This document shows positions 8,292-17,671 of a stretch of 51,060 nt of DNA, in pieces (position 1 is the stretch's first letter; every line of letters starts with the position of its first letter). The position numbers were made by a program, and so were the translations under genes. Source of the stretch: Rhodospirillales bacterium (GTDB lineage Bacteria; Pseudomonadota; Alphaproteobacteria; Acetobacterales; Acetobacteraceae); the NCBI GenBank assembly GCA_017304945.1, contig JAFKLG010000086.1, forward strand, positions 1-51,060, given 5' to 3'. Under the pieces are notes generated by a model that was not told the origin of the DNA, did no database searches, and worked only from the letters and a program-made list of their open reading frames with translations.

Positions 8292-10146
8292 TCAGGGGCA
8301 CCCGCTTCCGCACATGCGCCGCCAAAGCGGCCAGCGCGGCCGGGGTCATGCCCTGAATCCGCGCCGCGCCTGCCAGGGACGCCGGCTGCACCCGCTGCAG
8401 CTTGTCGCGCAGCTCCGCCGAGAGGCCGCCGATGTCATGGAAGGACAAACCGGTGAGAGACACCGCCTCCTCCCGGCGCACGGCCCGGATGTCGGCCTCC
8501 TGCCGTCGCAAATACCCTGCGTAACGCGCCTCGCTCTGGAGCTGGGCGGCCACACGCGGGGGGAGATCGCGCAACCACGAGAACGCGGCGCACAGCGTGT
8601 CCCAGGAGAGGTCGACCGTCCCCACCAGCTCCATCACCGACCGCCACCGCCCGTCGGCGCGCACCGGCAGGCCCAGTGCGGCGAGCGATCCCGGCATGCC
8701 CCCCTCCTGTCCCGCCCGGTCCAGCGCTTCGGTGAACGCGGAAGCGTGGGCGGTGAAGGCGGCGGCGCGGACGCTGCCGACACAGCCCCAGCCCATCCCC
8801 GTCCGGGTCAGCCGTAAATCCGCATTGTCGGCCCGCAACGTCAGCCGGAACTCCGCCCGCGACGTGAACATCCGATACGGCTCGCTGACGCCTTGGGTCA
8901 CGAGGTCGTCGACCAGCACACCCAGATACGCCTCGGTCCGGTCCAGTGCGACGAGATCGGACCCGCTCGCTCGGCGCGCTGCGTTCACCCCCGCCAGCAA
9001 CCCCTGGGCAGCCGCCTCTTCGTACCCGGTCGTGCCGTTGATCTGCCCAGCCAGGAACAACCCGGGCACCACCCGCAGTTCCAGGTGACGGGTCAACGCG
9101 CGCGGATCGACATAGTCGTACTCGACCGCGTAGCCCGGCCGGACGATCCGCGCCCGCTCCAGCCCCGGAATCGAGGCCACCAGGCGGTGCTGCACATCCT
9201 CCGGCAGACTGGTCGAGATGCCGTTCGGGTACACCACCCCGTCATCCAGCCCCTCGGGCTCGAGGAACACGGTGTGCCGCTCCCGGTCCGCGAACCGCAC
9301 CACCTTGTCCTCGATCGACGGGCAATACCGCGGCCCCACGCCGCTGATCGCGCCCACATGAATCGCAGAGCGGTGCAGGTTCTCCCGGATCAGCCGGTGC
9401 GTCTCGGCGGTGGTCGCGGTCATGCGGCAGGCAATCTGCGGCGTCGTGATGCGCGCGGTCAGGGCGCTGAACGGTTCGGGCACGGCGTCCCCGTGATCCG
9501 GCGCGAGCGACTCCCAGTCGATGCTGTCGCGCGCCAGCCGCGGCGGGGTGCCGGTCTTCAAACGCCCGAGCGGCAGGTCCAGGCGGGCGAGTGTGGCCGC
9601 GAGCCCGACGGAGGGCGCTTCGCCGATCCGCCCGGCCGGCGTGCTCCAATCCCCGATATGGATGACGCCGCGCAGGAAGGTGCCGGTGGTGAGCACGCAG
9701 GCGCCACAGCCGATCGTCTGGCCGTCGGCGCAGACCACGGTGGTGACCCGACCAGAGGCGTCGAGGATCAGGTCCTCGACCGGGTTCGCCAGAACCGTCA
9801 GCCCGGCCTGGGCCGCCAGCAACTCCTGCACCGCGGCGCGATACAGCTTCCGGTCGGCCTGCGCGCGCGGCCCACGCACCGCCGGCCCCTTGCTGCGGTT
9901 CAGCAGCTTGAAATGAATCCCGGCCGCATCGGCCGCCCGACCCATCACCCCGTCCAGCGCGTCGATCTCACGCACCAGATGACCCTTGCCGATCCCGCCG
10001 ATCGACGGGTTGCAGGACATCTCTCCCAGCGTGTCCAGCCGATGGGTCAGCAGCAGGGTGCGCGCGCCCATCCGCGCCGCGGCAGACGCCGCTTCGGTGC
10101 CCGCATGCCCGCCGCCGATCACCACCACGTCGAAACTTGCGTTCAT
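8281..10146 (-). CDS. mnmG: tRNA uridine-5-carboxymethylaminomethyl modification enzyme MnmG (GidA)
   Basis: FAD-dependent partner of MnmE that installs the cmnm5 group on wobble uridine 34 of several tRNAs. The 621-residue product has the FAD motif [14 protein letters not shown] at the N-terminus, [42 protein letters not shown], and the C-terminal helical GidA-associated domain. The frame is open as far as 11025, but homology begins at [12 protein letters not shown], giving the start at 10146 with GGGAC just upstream. It is first in the mnmG-rsmG-parA-parB operon and divergent from ogt. No mnmE is in the window. Confidence 0.97.
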   Translation of the reverse strand: MNASFDVVVIGGGHAGTEAASAAARMGARTLLLTHRLDTLGEMSCNPSIGGIGKGHLVREIDALDGVMGRAADAAGIHFKLLNRSKGPAVRGPRAQADRKLYRAAVQELLAAQAGLTVLANPVEDLILDASGRVTTVVCADGQTIGCGACVLTTGTFLRGVIHIGDWSTPAGRIGEAPSVGLAATLARLDLPLGRLKTGTPPRLARDSIDWESLAPDHGDAVPEPFSALTARITTPQIACRMTATTAETHRLIRENLHRSAIHVGAISGVGPRYCPSIEDKVVRFADRERHTVFLEPEGLDDGVVYPNGISTSLPEDVQHRLVASIPGLERARIVRPGYAVEYDYVDPRALTRHLELRVVPGLFLAGQINGTTGYEEAAAQGLLAGVNAARRASGSDLVALDRTEAYLGVLVDDLVTQGVSEPYRMFTSRAEFRLTLRADNADLRLTRTGMGWGCVGSVRAAAFTAHASAFTEALDRAGQEGGMPGSLAALGLPVRADGRWRSVMELVGTVDLSWDTLCAAFSWLRDLPPRVAAQLQSEARYAGYLRRQEADIRAVRREEAVSLTGLSFHDIGGLSAELRDKLQRVQPASLAGAARIQGMTPAALAALAAHVRKRVPLNGA

Positions 10147-10170
10147 TCTCGTCCCGCTCCGCATCCCGGC

Positions 10171-10199
10171 ACATGAGCCTCGGACCCAGCCCGCATCAA
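10171..10199 (-). promoter_or_regulatory. Weak promoter candidate for the mnmG-parAB operon
   Basis: On the minus strand TTGATG (10194-10199) and TCATGT (10171-10176) are separated by 17 bp, about 25 bp upstream of the mnmG ATG. The -10 match is only three of six. Confidence 0.25.
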
Positions 10200-10230
10200 G
10201 CCCTTCCCTGCAGATCGGTGATCCCTCTGC

Positions 10231-10272
10231 AGACCGCTCGGTCTTGACAGGCGGCGAGGCGCGGTCTGCGAT
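10231..10272 (+). promoter_or_regulatory. Promoter with operator-like inverted repeat upstream of ogt
   Basis: A perfect -35 TTGACA (10244-10249) is followed after 17 bp by a poor -10, TGCGAT (10267-10272). The inverted repeat AGACCG-CT-CGGTCT (10231-10244) touches the -35. CTGCAGA occurs twice at 19-bp spacing (10208-10214 and 10227-10233). This layout suggests a regulator site. The ogt ribosome site GGGAG lies at 10284-10288. Confidence 0.45.
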
Positions 10273-10293
10273 CATCGTGAGCAGGGAGCCAGG

Positions 10294-10746
10294 ATGCCCC
10301 AACTTTCGCTGCATAGCCCGGTCGGGGATCTGACGCTGTCCGAAGAGGACGGCGCGATCGTCGCGTGCGATTGGGGATGGGGCCGCGACCAGGATCCGAC
10401 CCCTCTCCTGCGCGAGGCCAAGTCCCAGCTCGACGCCTATTTCGACGGCGAGCTCGAGGCGTTCACCCTGCCGCTGGCCCCCGCCGGGTCGACGTACCAA
10501 CAGGCCGTCTGGCGAGCGCTCTGCGCGATCCCCTATGGCGAGACCCGCTCCTATCAGGAGATCGCCGCCGTCGCAGGCGGCGTCGCCCGATCGGTGGGCC
10601 GCGCCAACGGCAGCAATCCGATTCCGATCCTGATTCCTTGCCACCGCGTGGTTGCGAGTACCCATCTGGGCGGCTACTCGGGCGGCGACGGGCTGCCGAC
10701 CAAGCGCTGGCTGCTCGCACTCGAGACCCGCGGCCCGCTGCTTTGA
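10294..10746 (+). CDS. ogt: Methylated-DNA--protein-cysteine methyltransferase (Ogt-like)
   Basis: Suicide DNA-repair protein that transfers alkyl groups from O6-alkylguanine or O4-alkylthymine to its own cysteine. The 150-residue product carries the active-site motif IPCHRV with Cys116, preceded by the helix-turn-helix/arginine-finger segment [14 protein letters not shown] and by [17 protein letters not shown]. It has no Ada-type regulatory N-terminus, consistent with the Ogt/MGMT class. The strong start has GGGAG 6-7 nt upstream. A promoter with a possible operator sits just before it. It is divergent from mnmG, and a quinone oxidoreductase gene follows 45 bp downstream. Confidence 0.93.
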   Translation: MPQLSLHSPVGDLTLSEEDGAIVACDWGWGRDQDPTPLLREAKSQLDAYFDGELEAFTLPLAPAGSTYQQAVWRALCAIPYGETRSYQEIAAVAGGVARSVGRANGSNPIPILIPCHRVVASTHLGGYSGGDGLPTKRWLLALETRGPLL

Positions 10747-10791
10747 CCAGGCCAACCGGGATGTTGCCCCGGCCGTTTGATGGAGAAACCG

Positions 10792-11763
10792 ATGACCAAG
10801 GCCATCCGCATCCATGTCCATGGCGGCCCGGAGGTGATGAAGTGGGAAGACGTCCCCACCCCTGAGCCAGGCCCCGGCGAGGCGCTGGTCAAGCAGGAAG
10901 CCGTCGGCCTCAACTACATCGACGTGTATTTCCGCACCGGGCTCTACAAGGCCCCCGCCATGCCGCTGATCATCGGGCAGGAAGGCGCCGGGACCGTCAC
11001 CGCCGTGGGCGTCAACGTCACCCATGTCGCGCCGGGCGACCGCGTCGCCTATGCCGGCGCGATCGGCGGCTACGCCACGGATCGCGTCATCCCCGCCGAC
11101 CGGCTAGTGAAGCTGCCGGACGCGATCTCGTTCCAGACCGCCGCGGCGATGATGCTGCAGGGCATGACCGCGCAATACCTGTTGCGCCGGACCTACACGG
11201 TGAAGGCCGGCGACACGATCGTCGTGCATGCCGCCGCGGGCGGCGTCGGCCTGATCATGTGCCAATGGGCCAAGCATCTCGGCGCGACGGTGATCGGGGT
11301 CGTCTCCAGCCAGCAGAAGGCCGAACTCGCCCACGCGCACGGTGCTGCGCACACGATCGTCGGTGCCGCCGACCTGCCCACCGAGGTGAAACGCATCACC
11401 GGGGGCGCCATGGTGCCCGTGGTCTATGACAGCGTCGGCAAGGACACGTTCAATCTCAGCATCGACAGCCTCGCGCCGCTTGGGCTGATGGTGAGCTACG
11501 GCAATGCCTCCGGCCCGGTGCCGCCGGTGGATATCGGCATGCTGGCGGCCAAGGGCAGCCTGTTCCTTACCCGGCCGAGCCTGGCGACCTACACGGCGAA
11601 ACGGGCTGATCTGGAACGCGCCGCTGCCGACCTGTTCGACGTGGTCGCGAACGGCGCCGTGAAGATCAAGGTCAACCAGACCTACGCGCTGAAGGACGCC
11701 GCCGCCGCCCATGCGGCGCTCGAGGCCCGCAAGACCACGGGCAGTACCGTCCTGCTTCCCTAA
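10792..11763 (+). CDS. NADPH:quinone oxidoreductase (zeta-crystallin-like)
   Basis: Medium-chain dehydrogenase/reductase family enzyme, probably an NADPH-dependent one-electron quinone reductase of the QorA type. The 323-residue product has a GroES-like N-terminal domain ([30 protein letters not shown]) and [11 protein letters not shown]. The nucleotide-binding motif is [28 protein letters not shown], about residues 145-172. It lacks the zinc-binding cysteines of alcohol dehydrogenases. ATG at 10792 has GGAG 8 nt upstream; the frame also opens at a TTG at 10777. Physiological substrate is not evident. Confidence 0.88.
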   Translation: MTKAIRIHVHGGPEVMKWEDVPTPEPGPGEALVKQEAVGLNYIDVYFRTGLYKAPAMPLIIGQEGAGTVTAVGVNVTHVAPGDRVAYAGAIGGYATDRVIPADRLVKLPDAISFQTAAAMMLQGMTAQYLLRRTYTVKAGDTIVVHAAAGGVGLIMCQWAKHLGATVIGVVSSQQKAELAHAHGAAHTIVGAADLPTEVKRITGGAMVPVVYDSVGKDTFNLSIDSLAPLGLMVSYGNASGPVPPVDIGMLAAKGSLFLTRPSLATYTAKRADLERAAADLFDVVANGAVKIKVNQTYALKDAAAAHAALEARKTTGSTVLLP

Positions 11764-11822
11764 TCGGCAACCCCATCCGTCTCGCTGCGTTCCTCCCGGG
11801 TCATTCCCGAGGGGCACGAACC

Positions 11823-12020
11823 ATGCCGTATGAACTACGCCTGGGCAGCGAGACCCGGACCTTCGACACGGAAGCCGAGGCGATGGCCTCCGCCCGAGAC
11901 CTGATGCGCGCCGATGCGGACGCTCAGCCGGAAATCCGCGACCTCACCACGGGTCAGGCGGTGGCACCTGGCGCGACCGCGCGCTGGCGGGACGAACTCG
12001 CCGGCAAGGTGGGCTTCTGA
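11823..12020 (+). CDS. Small hypothetical protein (65 aa)
   Basis: I do not recognise a named family. The 65-residue product is hydrophilic, with no membrane segment or signal peptide. It starts MPYELRLGSETRTFDTEAEAMASARDLMRADADAQPEIRDLTTG, which looks like a small alpha/beta fold with residues matching a query-and-context modifier, but that is a guess. GAGGGG precedes the ATG, and its stop overlaps the start of the next gene by one base (TGATGG). The coupling and codon use support a real gene. Confidence 0.6.
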   Translation: MPYELRLGSETRTFDTEAEAMASARDLMRADADAQPEIRDLTTGQAVAPGATARWRDELAGKVGF

Positions 12021-12388
12021 TGGCCGCGCGCAAGCCCTTCTGGTTCCCCCTGCTCGGGCTGGGATTCGCCGTCGCGGGGGCAGACAAGCTGTTCGGCCAG
12101 TCCGGCTACCGGCGCCTGTTCCGGCATCTCGGCCTCTCCGAACAGGCGATGCGGGTCGTGGGCGTGGGCGAGTTTGCCGGTGGGGTGCTGGTCGCCTCCC
12201 TGGCAGGCCGACGCCTCGGCGGGCTGCTGCTGACCATGGCGTCGACCGCCGTGCTGACCTCGGAACTCCGCAAGGGAGCCGATCAGTTGGCGCTGCCGCG
12301 GGCCGGCCTGCTCGCGGCTGCCGTGTTGGCCGCCGCGCTGCCGACGAGCCGGCCGGCGGCTCGCACCGTCGCCACCCGCCGCCGCTGA
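12020..12388 (+). CDS. DoxX-like small membrane protein
   Basis: The 122-residue hydrophobic protein has about three or four predicted transmembrane helices. The N-terminal pattern FWFPLLGLGFAVAGADKLFGQSGYRRLFRHLGLSEQAMRVVGVGEFAGGVLVA resembles DoxX/SURF4-like proteins, including the conserved Gly-rich second helix. The function of most such proteins is unknown; some take part in redox or oxidative-stress complexes. Translation is coupled to the preceding 65-aa gene. The Arg-rich C-terminal tail is likely cytoplasmic. Confidence 0.6.
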   Translation: MAARKPFWFPLLGLGFAVAGADKLFGQSGYRRLFRHLGLSEQAMRVVGVGEFAGGVLVASLAGRRLGGLLLTMASTAVLTSELRKGADQLALPRAGLLAAAVLAAALPTSRPAARTVATRRR

Positions 12389-12395
12389 GCGGTGC

Positions 12396-12572
12396 TCAGC
12401 TTTCCTGCGTGAGCATCTGCCAGCGGGCCGCTGGCCACCAACGTACAGCGGCCTCGTACGCTTTCTGATGATAGGCACTCCGCCAAACCGGGCGCCCGGA
12501 CGCGTCCCGGCGCGGGCGGAGTAGCCTGAGACGCCGGGCCCGTAAGGCGGCAGTCAGATCGTTGACGGACAT
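12396..12572 (-). CDS. Small basic hypothetical protein (58 aa)
   Basis: The 58-residue product is Arg- and Trp-rich (MSVNDLTAALRARRLRLLRPRRDASG..., ending ...WWPAARWQMLTQES). I recognise no family. The start at 12572 is favoured over the longer frame (to 12623) because a full AGGAGG lies 7 nt upstream, one of the best ribosome sites in the window. It converges on the DoxX-like gene with 7 bp between stops. No membrane helix or metal motif is visible. Confidence 0.55.
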   Translation of the reverse strand: MSVNDLTAALRARRLRLLRPRRDASGRPVWRSAYHQKAYEAAVRWWPAARWQMLTQES

Positions 12573-12857
12573 CTTGGTTCCTCCTCGCCGATCTGCCCCG
12601 ATTAGAGATGACCGCCACGTCATGATCGCGACCGATCCGTTATAGGAACGTGAAATCCATCTCGTTCTCGAAATCGTGCATCGAAAGTGGACCCGTTACG
12701 TGTCTACCGGCTACGAACGTGAAGGCGGCGCGGCCGCGCCGGCGAAACGGGACGTGGCATCGTCTCGGGCGCTGCCCGCGCGCGCACGGGCGGGAAAACG
12801 GCGCCCCGGCGCTGGCGAACACGGAAGCGGCGTGCCGGAGCGCCGACGGAGATCACG

Positions 12858-14141
12858 GTGGCTGTCTCGCCTCTCGCCCTGCTGCGAACCGTCCGCCTGG
12901 GGCCGCTCGCGCTGACCCAGGCCTGCGGGGCCTTCAACGACAACCTGGTCAAGAACGCGATGGTCGTGTTCGCACTGTTCACGCTGGGCCAGGGCGGGGC
13001 AGGCCTCTCGGCGCTCGCCGGCGCCCTGTTCATCGCCCCCTATCTGCTGCTGTCGGCCACCGCCGGCCAGCTTGCGGACCGCTACCCGAAATCCCGCGTG
13101 ATCTTCGTCACCAAGCTCGCCGAGTGCGTCCTGATGCTGGCAGCGGCCGCGGCGTTCCTGGCCGGCAGCGTGCCTGGGCTGCTGGCCGTGCTGTTCGGTC
13201 TCGGCGTCCAGGCGGCCATGTTCGGGCCGGTGAAATACGGCGTGCTGCCGGAGCTGCTCAGGCCGGAGGAGCTGGTGGCCGGCAACGGCGTGATCGAGGC
13301 CGGCACCTTCCTGGCGATCGTCGGCGGCACCGTCGTCGGCGGAATGCTCGCTTTGCTCCCTGCCGGCCCCGCGCTCGTTTCCGCCTTGGGTCTGGCGGTC
13401 TCGGTCCTGGGCGTGGTGTCGGCCCGCTGGATCCCCGCCCAGCAAGCGGCCGACCGCCGGCTGCGGATCCGGCTCAATATCGTCGCCGAGACCTGGCATC
13501 TGGTGCGGCAGGCCTTTGCCCATCCCACCATCCGATGGTCGATCCTGGGGATCTCCTGGTTCTGGCTGGTCGGCGCGACCCTGATGACCGAATTCCCGGT
13601 GCTGGCCCGCGACACGATCGGCGCGGACGGATCGGTGCTGACCCTGTTCCTGACCGTGTTCGCGGTGGGCGTGGGCCTCGGCTCGATCGGCGCCGCGCGG
13701 GTGCTGCATGGCCGGCTGTCAGGGCGTTGGGTCCCGGTCGCCGGGCTGGTGATCTCGGTCTTCCTGTGGGAGTTCGCCGCCAGCGCGCATGCAGCGGCGG
13801 GGTTCGGCCTGCACAGCGCCGGCGCGATGGTCTCGAGCTGGTGGGGACTGCGCGTGCTGGGCGACCTGCTGGTGCTGGCCGCCGCCGGCGGGCTGTTCAG
13901 CGTGCCGCTCTATGCCCTGATGCAGGACGCCGCCGACGCGTCCCGGCGATCCCGGACCATCGCCGCCAACAACGTGATCAACGCGCTCTTCATGGTGGCC
14001 GGCGCCGGGCTGACCGCCGCGCTGGCGACGGCCGGCCTGGATGCGCCGGCCGTGCTGCAGGCGGCCGCGGGCGCGAACCTGTGCGTGGCGATCGGCCTCG
14101 CGCGGGTCTGGGCGCCGCGACCGTTCGGCCTGGGATCCTGA
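12858..14141 (+). CDS. MFS transporter, lysophospholipid transporter LplT-like
   Basis: The 427-residue polytopic protein has about 12 hydrophobic helices. It shows LplT-family hallmarks: QACGAFNDNLVKNAMVVFAL in helix 1, TAGQLADRYPKSRVI, and FGPVKYGVLPELLRPEELVAGNGVIEAGTFLAI. LplT flips lysophospholipids inward for re-acylation by Aas. In many alphaproteobacteria this domain is fused to acyltransferase and ligase domains; here it stands alone and no acyltransferase follows. The GTG start at 12858 has GGAG 8 nt upstream. The 285 bp upstream (12573-12857) show no gene or clear signal. It is convergent with the next transporter, 10 bp apart. Confidence 0.75.
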   Translation: MAVSPLALLRTVRLGPLALTQACGAFNDNLVKNAMVVFALFTLGQGGAGLSALAGALFIAPYLLLSATAGQLADRYPKSRVIFVTKLAECVLMLAAAAAFLAGSVPGLLAVLFGLGVQAAMFGPVKYGVLPELLRPEELVAGNGVIEAGTFLAIVGGTVVGGMLALLPAGPALVSALGLAVSVLGVVSARWIPAQQAADRRLRIRLNIVAETWHLVRQAFAHPTIRWSILGISWFWLVGATLMTEFPVLARDTIGADGSVLTLFLTVFAVGVGLGSIGAARVLHGRLSGRWVPVAGLVISVFLWEFAASAHAAAGFGLHSAGAMVSSWWGLRVLGDLLVLAAAGGLFSVPLYALMQDAADASRRSRTIAANNVINALFMVAGAGLTAALATAGLDAPAVLQAAAGANLCVAIGLARVWAPRPFGLGS

Positions 14142-14151
14142 ACCCGAGCGG

Positions 14152-15540
14152 TCAGCTCGAGATCGCCTCCAGCGCCAGCCCACGGGTGCGGGGGCCGAAG
14201 CCGCCGATGGTCGCCACCACGATCACCATCGAGACGGCGATGAACAGGAACACGGCCATGACGCCGCCCAGGCCCAGGAACACGGCGACCGCCAGACCCG
14301 ACAGCGCGGCGGACAGCCGGCTCCAGGCATAGACGAACCCGACCGCGCGGGCGCGGACCCGGGTCGGGAACAGCTCCGCCTGGTAGTTGTGGAAGGCGAA
14401 GGACAGCCAGTTGTTGCAGAGCGTGACCAGCACCCCGCACACGATCAGCGGGATGGCCGCGCTCTGTGCCGCGAAGGCGAGGCCGAACACCGCGATCCCC
14501 GTGGCGGCGAGGCAGATCTGCCATTTGCGCTCCATCCGGTCGGCGACCAGCGCGCCCAGCAAGGGTCCGATCGGGTTGGCGATGGCGATGATGAACGCAT
14601 AGCCGAGGCTGGTGGTGACGGTGATGCCCTTGGCGATCAGCAAGGTCGGGACCCAGGCGGCGAAGCCGTAATACCCGAATGTCTGGAAGAAGTTGAATAC
14701 CGACAGCAGGATCGTGCGGCTGACATAGGGCGGCTGCCAGAGTTCGGCGAAGCTGCTCCTGCCCTCCTCCTCAGCGGCCGCGATCCCTGCCTTGGGCGCC
14801 GGCAGCGGGCCCGTCTCGGCCGACACCTTCGCCTCGATGCCGGCCATGATCGCCTCGGCCTCGGCGTAGCGGCCGTGCCGCGCGAGCCAGCGCGGCGATT
14901 CCGGCAATTCGCGCCGCAGCCACCAGACGACCAGCGCCCCGGCGGCGCCGATCGCCACCACCCAGCGCCAATTGTCGGGGCCGAGTGCCCAGGCGAGGAA
15001 GGCCACGACCGGGACGGCGGAGAAGCCGACGAACTGGCTGAAGGCGAAGGCCTGGCCCCGCTCGTGCCGCGGGATCAGCTCCGAGACGTAGGTGTCGATG
15101 GTCACCAGTTCGACGCCGATGCCGATCCCCGCGATGAAGCGCCAGAGATCGACGCCGAAGCCGGTCGTCTGCAGCGCCATCACCAGGGTCGCCGCGGAAT
15201 ACCACAGCAGGGAGAAGGTGAAGACGAAGCGGCGGCCATACGCGTCGGCGAGCCACCCGAACGCGATCGTCCCGACGAACAGGCCTGCGAACAGCGCGAA
15301 CACGAAGGTGCCGGGGCCGGTCACGTGGAGCGGCTCCAGGATGCCGAAGATCCCGAGGGATTCGCGGGTGAACAGCCCGTGCCGCGCCATGCCGGGGACG
15401 ACATAGGCGGTGAGGAACAGGTCGTAGAGCTCGAAACACGCGCCGAGGGAGATCAGGGTGATGAGCCACCAGACGTGGCGCGCGCGTGGCAGTCGGTCCA
15501 GCCGCGCCGCGATGACGCCGGCCGTGGTGGTCGCGCTCAT
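14152..15540 (-). CDS. MFS transporter of the sugar/metabolite porter type
   Basis: The 462-residue inner-membrane transporter has about 12 helices and a central cytoplasmic loop. It carries MFS loop motifs (GWLADAYGRRFVF after helix 2, VADRMERK after helix 8) and the SP-family sequence ELPESPRWLARHGR before the central loop. A negatively charged start of helix 1 (CFELYDLFLTAYV) resembles metabolite:H+ symporters. The substrate is unknown. The start ATG at 15540 has GGGAGG 6 nt upstream; the frame extends to 15771 but lacks homology there. It is divergent from hslVU, sharing a gap of about 140 bp. Confidence 0.85.
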   Translation of the reverse strand: MSATTTAGVIAARLDRLPRARHVWWLITLISLGACFELYDLFLTAYVVPGMARHGLFTRESLGIFGILEPLHVTGPGTFVFALFAGLFVGTIAFGWLADAYGRRFVFTFSLLWYSAATLVMALQTTGFGVDLWRFIAGIGIGVELVTIDTYVSELIPRHERGQAFAFSQFVGFSAVPVVAFLAWALGPDNWRWVVAIGAAGALVVWWLRRELPESPRWLARHGRYAEAEAIMAGIEAKVSAETGPLPAPKAGIAAAEEEGRSSFAELWQPPYVSRTILLSVFNFFQTFGYYGFAAWVPTLLIAKGITVTTSLGYAFIIAIANPIGPLLGALVADRMERKWQICLAATGIAVFGLAFAAQSAAIPLIVCGVLVTLCNNWLSFAFHNYQAELFPTRVRARAVGFVYAWSRLSAALSGLAVAVFLGLGGVMAVFLFIAVSMVIVVATIGGFGPRTRGLALEAISS

Positions 15541-15682
15541 GCCGTCCTCCCGAAGATTGCGAAGCTGATCCTGTCGAGCCGCTTCGACGCCGACAAGCTC
15601 ACTTCCGGGTGAAATTTTGGATCGATACGGTCCCGGCGTGTCCACTTGCCGATCCGCGCTCGGCTCGCCATCTACCCGCGTC

Positions 15683-16255
15683 ATGCAGAACAACAGCTTC
15701 GTCGCTGCCGACCCGATTGGGTGGCACGGCACAACCATCCTGTGCGTCAGGCGGGATGGCAACGTGGCCATGGCCGGGGACGGCCAGGTCAGCCTGGGTC
15801 AGACCATCGTCAAGGGCAACGCCCGGAAGGTGCGCCGGATCGGCGGCCAGAAGGGCGGGCACGTGATCGCCGGCTTTGCCGGGGCCACGGCGGATGCCTT
15901 CACCTTGCTCGAGCGCCTGGAGGCCAAGCTCGAGCGCTTTCCCAACCAGCTCGAACGCGCCTGCGTCGAGCTCGCCAAGGACTGGCGGACCGACCGCTAC
16001 CTGCGCCGGCTGGAGGCCATGATGGCCGTGGCCGACCAGGAACGCAGCTTCACCCTGACCGGCAACGGCGACGTGCTGGAGCCGGAGGATGGGGTGATCG
16101 CGATCGGCTCCGGCGGCAACTACGCCCTCGCCGCGGCGCGGGCGCTGATGAGCGTGGAAGGTCTCTCCGCCGAGGAGATCGCGCGGCGGGCGATGAAGAT
16201 CGCCGCGGATATCTGCGTCTACACCAACGGCAACGTCATCGTGGAGACGCTGTGA
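15683..16255 (+). CDS. hslV: ATP-dependent protease proteolytic subunit HslV (ClpQ)
   Basis: Threonine protease that forms the two-hexamer core of the HslUV (ClpYQ) protease. The sequence [39 protein letters not shown] contains the catalytic Thr that must become N-terminal. From ATG 15683 (190 aa) 16 residues ([16 protein letters not shown]) precede it and need removal, longer than in E. coli, where only Met is removed. The frame is open to a TTG at 15617, and no ribosome site is seen for either. [14 protein letters not shown] is also typical. It overlaps hslU by one base. Confidence 0.93.
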   Translation: MQNNSFVAADPIGWHGTTILCVRRDGNVAMAGDGQVSLGQTIVKGNARKVRRIGGQKGGHVIAGFAGATADAFTLLERLEAKLERFPNQLERACVELAKDWRTDRYLRRLEAMMAVADQERSFTLTGNGDVLEPEDGVIAIGSGGNYALAAARALMSVEGLSAEEIARRAMKIAADICVYTNGNVIVETL

Positions 16256-17580
16256 TGGACGTTCCAACCTACTCCCCGCGCGAGATCGTCTCCGAACTCG
16301 ACCGGTTCATCGTCGGCCAGGACGACGCCAAGCGCGCCGTCGCCATCGCCCTGCGCAACCGCTGGCGGCGCCAGCAGCTTCCCGAGACCATGCGGGAGGA
16401 AGTGGTGCCGAAGAACATCCTGATGATCGGCCCGACCGGCTGCGGCAAGACGGAGATCGCCCGCCGGCTGGCCAAGCTCGCCCAGGCCCCGTTCCTGAAG
16501 GTCGAGGCGACCAAGTTCACCGAGGTCGGCTATGTCGGCCGGGACGTGGAGAGCATCGTCCGCGACCTGGTCGACGCCAGCCTGACCATGCTGCGGGAGG
16601 CCTCCCGCAAGGAGGTCCAGGCCAAGGCGGAACTCGCCGCCGAGGAGCGGCTGGTCACCGCCCTGGTCGGTGAGGGCGCCGCGGCCGACACCCGCTCCAA
16701 GTTCCGCCGGATGCTGCGCGCCGGCGAGTTCGAGGAGAAGGAGATCGAGATCGAGGTCGCCGATACCGGCGGCACGCCGATCGGGCAGATCGATCTTCCC
16801 GGCATGCCGCCCGGCCAGGTGATCAACCTGGGCGAGATGATGAAGGGCATGTTCGGCGGCCAGCGCCCGATGCAGAAGCGCCGGCTGACCGTCGCCGCCG
16901 CCCGCCGCCTGCTGGAGCAGGAGGAGGCGGATCGCATGCTCGACAACGAGCGGCTGACCAAGGAGGCGGTCGCGCATGCCGAGAACAACGGCATCGTCTT
17001 CATCGACGAGATCGACAAGATCTGCGCCCGCTCGAGCGAGGGCGGGTTCCGCGGTGGCGACGTCTCCCGCGAGGGCGTGCAGCGCGACCTGCTGCCGCTG
17101 ATCGAGGGCACGACGGTGAACACCAAGTACGGGCTGGTGAAGACCGACCACGTGCTGTTCATCGCCTCGGGCGCGTTCCATCTGGCCAAGCCGTCCGACC
17201 TGCTGCCCGAGTTGCAGGGCCGCCTGCCGATCCGGGTGGAGTTGTCGCCGCTGTCACGCGACGACCTGCGCCGGATCCTCACCGAACCGGAGCACTCGCT
17301 GCTGAAGCAGTATGCCGCGCTGATGGGGACCGAGAAGGTCGAGCTGTCGTTCAGCGACGATGCCGTGGATGCCCTGGCGGAACTCGCGACCGACATCAAC
17401 GAGCGGGTCGAGAACATCGGCGCCCGTCGGTTGCATACCGTGCTGGAGCGGCTGCTGGAGGAGATCAGCTTCACCGCCACGGATCGCGGCGGAGAGACGA
17501 TCACGGTGGACGCGGCCTATGTGAACGACCGGGTGGCGCCGCTGGCGCAGAAGGGCGACCTGAGCCGCTTCATCCTGTAA
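16255..17580 (+). CDS. hslU: ATP-dependent protease ATPase subunit HslU (ClpY)
   Basis: AAA+ unfoldase that feeds substrates to HslV. The 441-residue product starts with [34 protein letters not shown]. It has Walker A GPTGCGKT (about 59-66), the [15 protein letters not shown] pore-region motif, the inserted I-domain (about 100-230), Walker [11 protein letters not shown], sensor residues, and a C-terminal DLSRFIL tail that docks into HslV. It is coupled to hslV by a one-base overlap and followed 26 bp later by a strong intrinsic terminator. Confidence 0.97.
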   Translation: MDVPTYSPREIVSELDRFIVGQDDAKRAVAIALRNRWRRQQLPETMREEVVPKNILMIGPTGCGKTEIARRLAKLAQAPFLKVEATKFTEVGYVGRDVESIVRDLVDASLTMLREASRKEVQAKAELAAEERLVTALVGEGAAADTRSKFRRMLRAGEFEEKEIEIEVADTGGTPIGQIDLPGMPPGQVINLGEMMKGMFGGQRPMQKRRLTVAAARRLLEQEEADRMLDNERLTKEAVAHAENNGIVFIDEIDKICARSSEGGFRGGDVSREGVQRDLLPLIEGTTVNTKYGLVKTDHVLFIASGAFHLAKPSDLLPELQGRLPIRVELSPLSRDDLRRILTEPEHSLLKQYAALMGTEKVELSFSDDAVDALAELATDINERVENIGARRLHTVLERLLEEISFTATDRGGETITVDAAYVNDRVAPLAQKGDLSRFIL

Positions 17581-17606
17581 CGCCCGATACGCGGGACCGA
17601 CATGCA

Positions 17607-17643
17607 AAACCCCTTCCCCGGTTGACCGGGGAAGGGGTTTCTT
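17607..17643 (+). terminator. Rho-independent terminator after hslVU
   Basis: A perfect 16-bp inverted repeat, AAACCCCTTCCCCGGT (17607-17622) and ACCGGGGAAGGGGTTT (17625-17640), with a 2-nt spacer (in RNA the innermost pairs must open to form the loop). The stem ends in TTT and CTTT follows. The A-rich 5' arm means it could also work on the opposite strand. Confidence 0.9.
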
Positions 17644-17671
17644 TGTGCGGTGTGCCGATCGGCGTGCCGGG

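Noticed and set aside
8281..11025. N-terminally extended MnmG of 914 residues
   Set aside because: The extra 293 codons are antisense to ogt and the quinone oxidoreductase gene; homology starts at [12 protein letters not shown].
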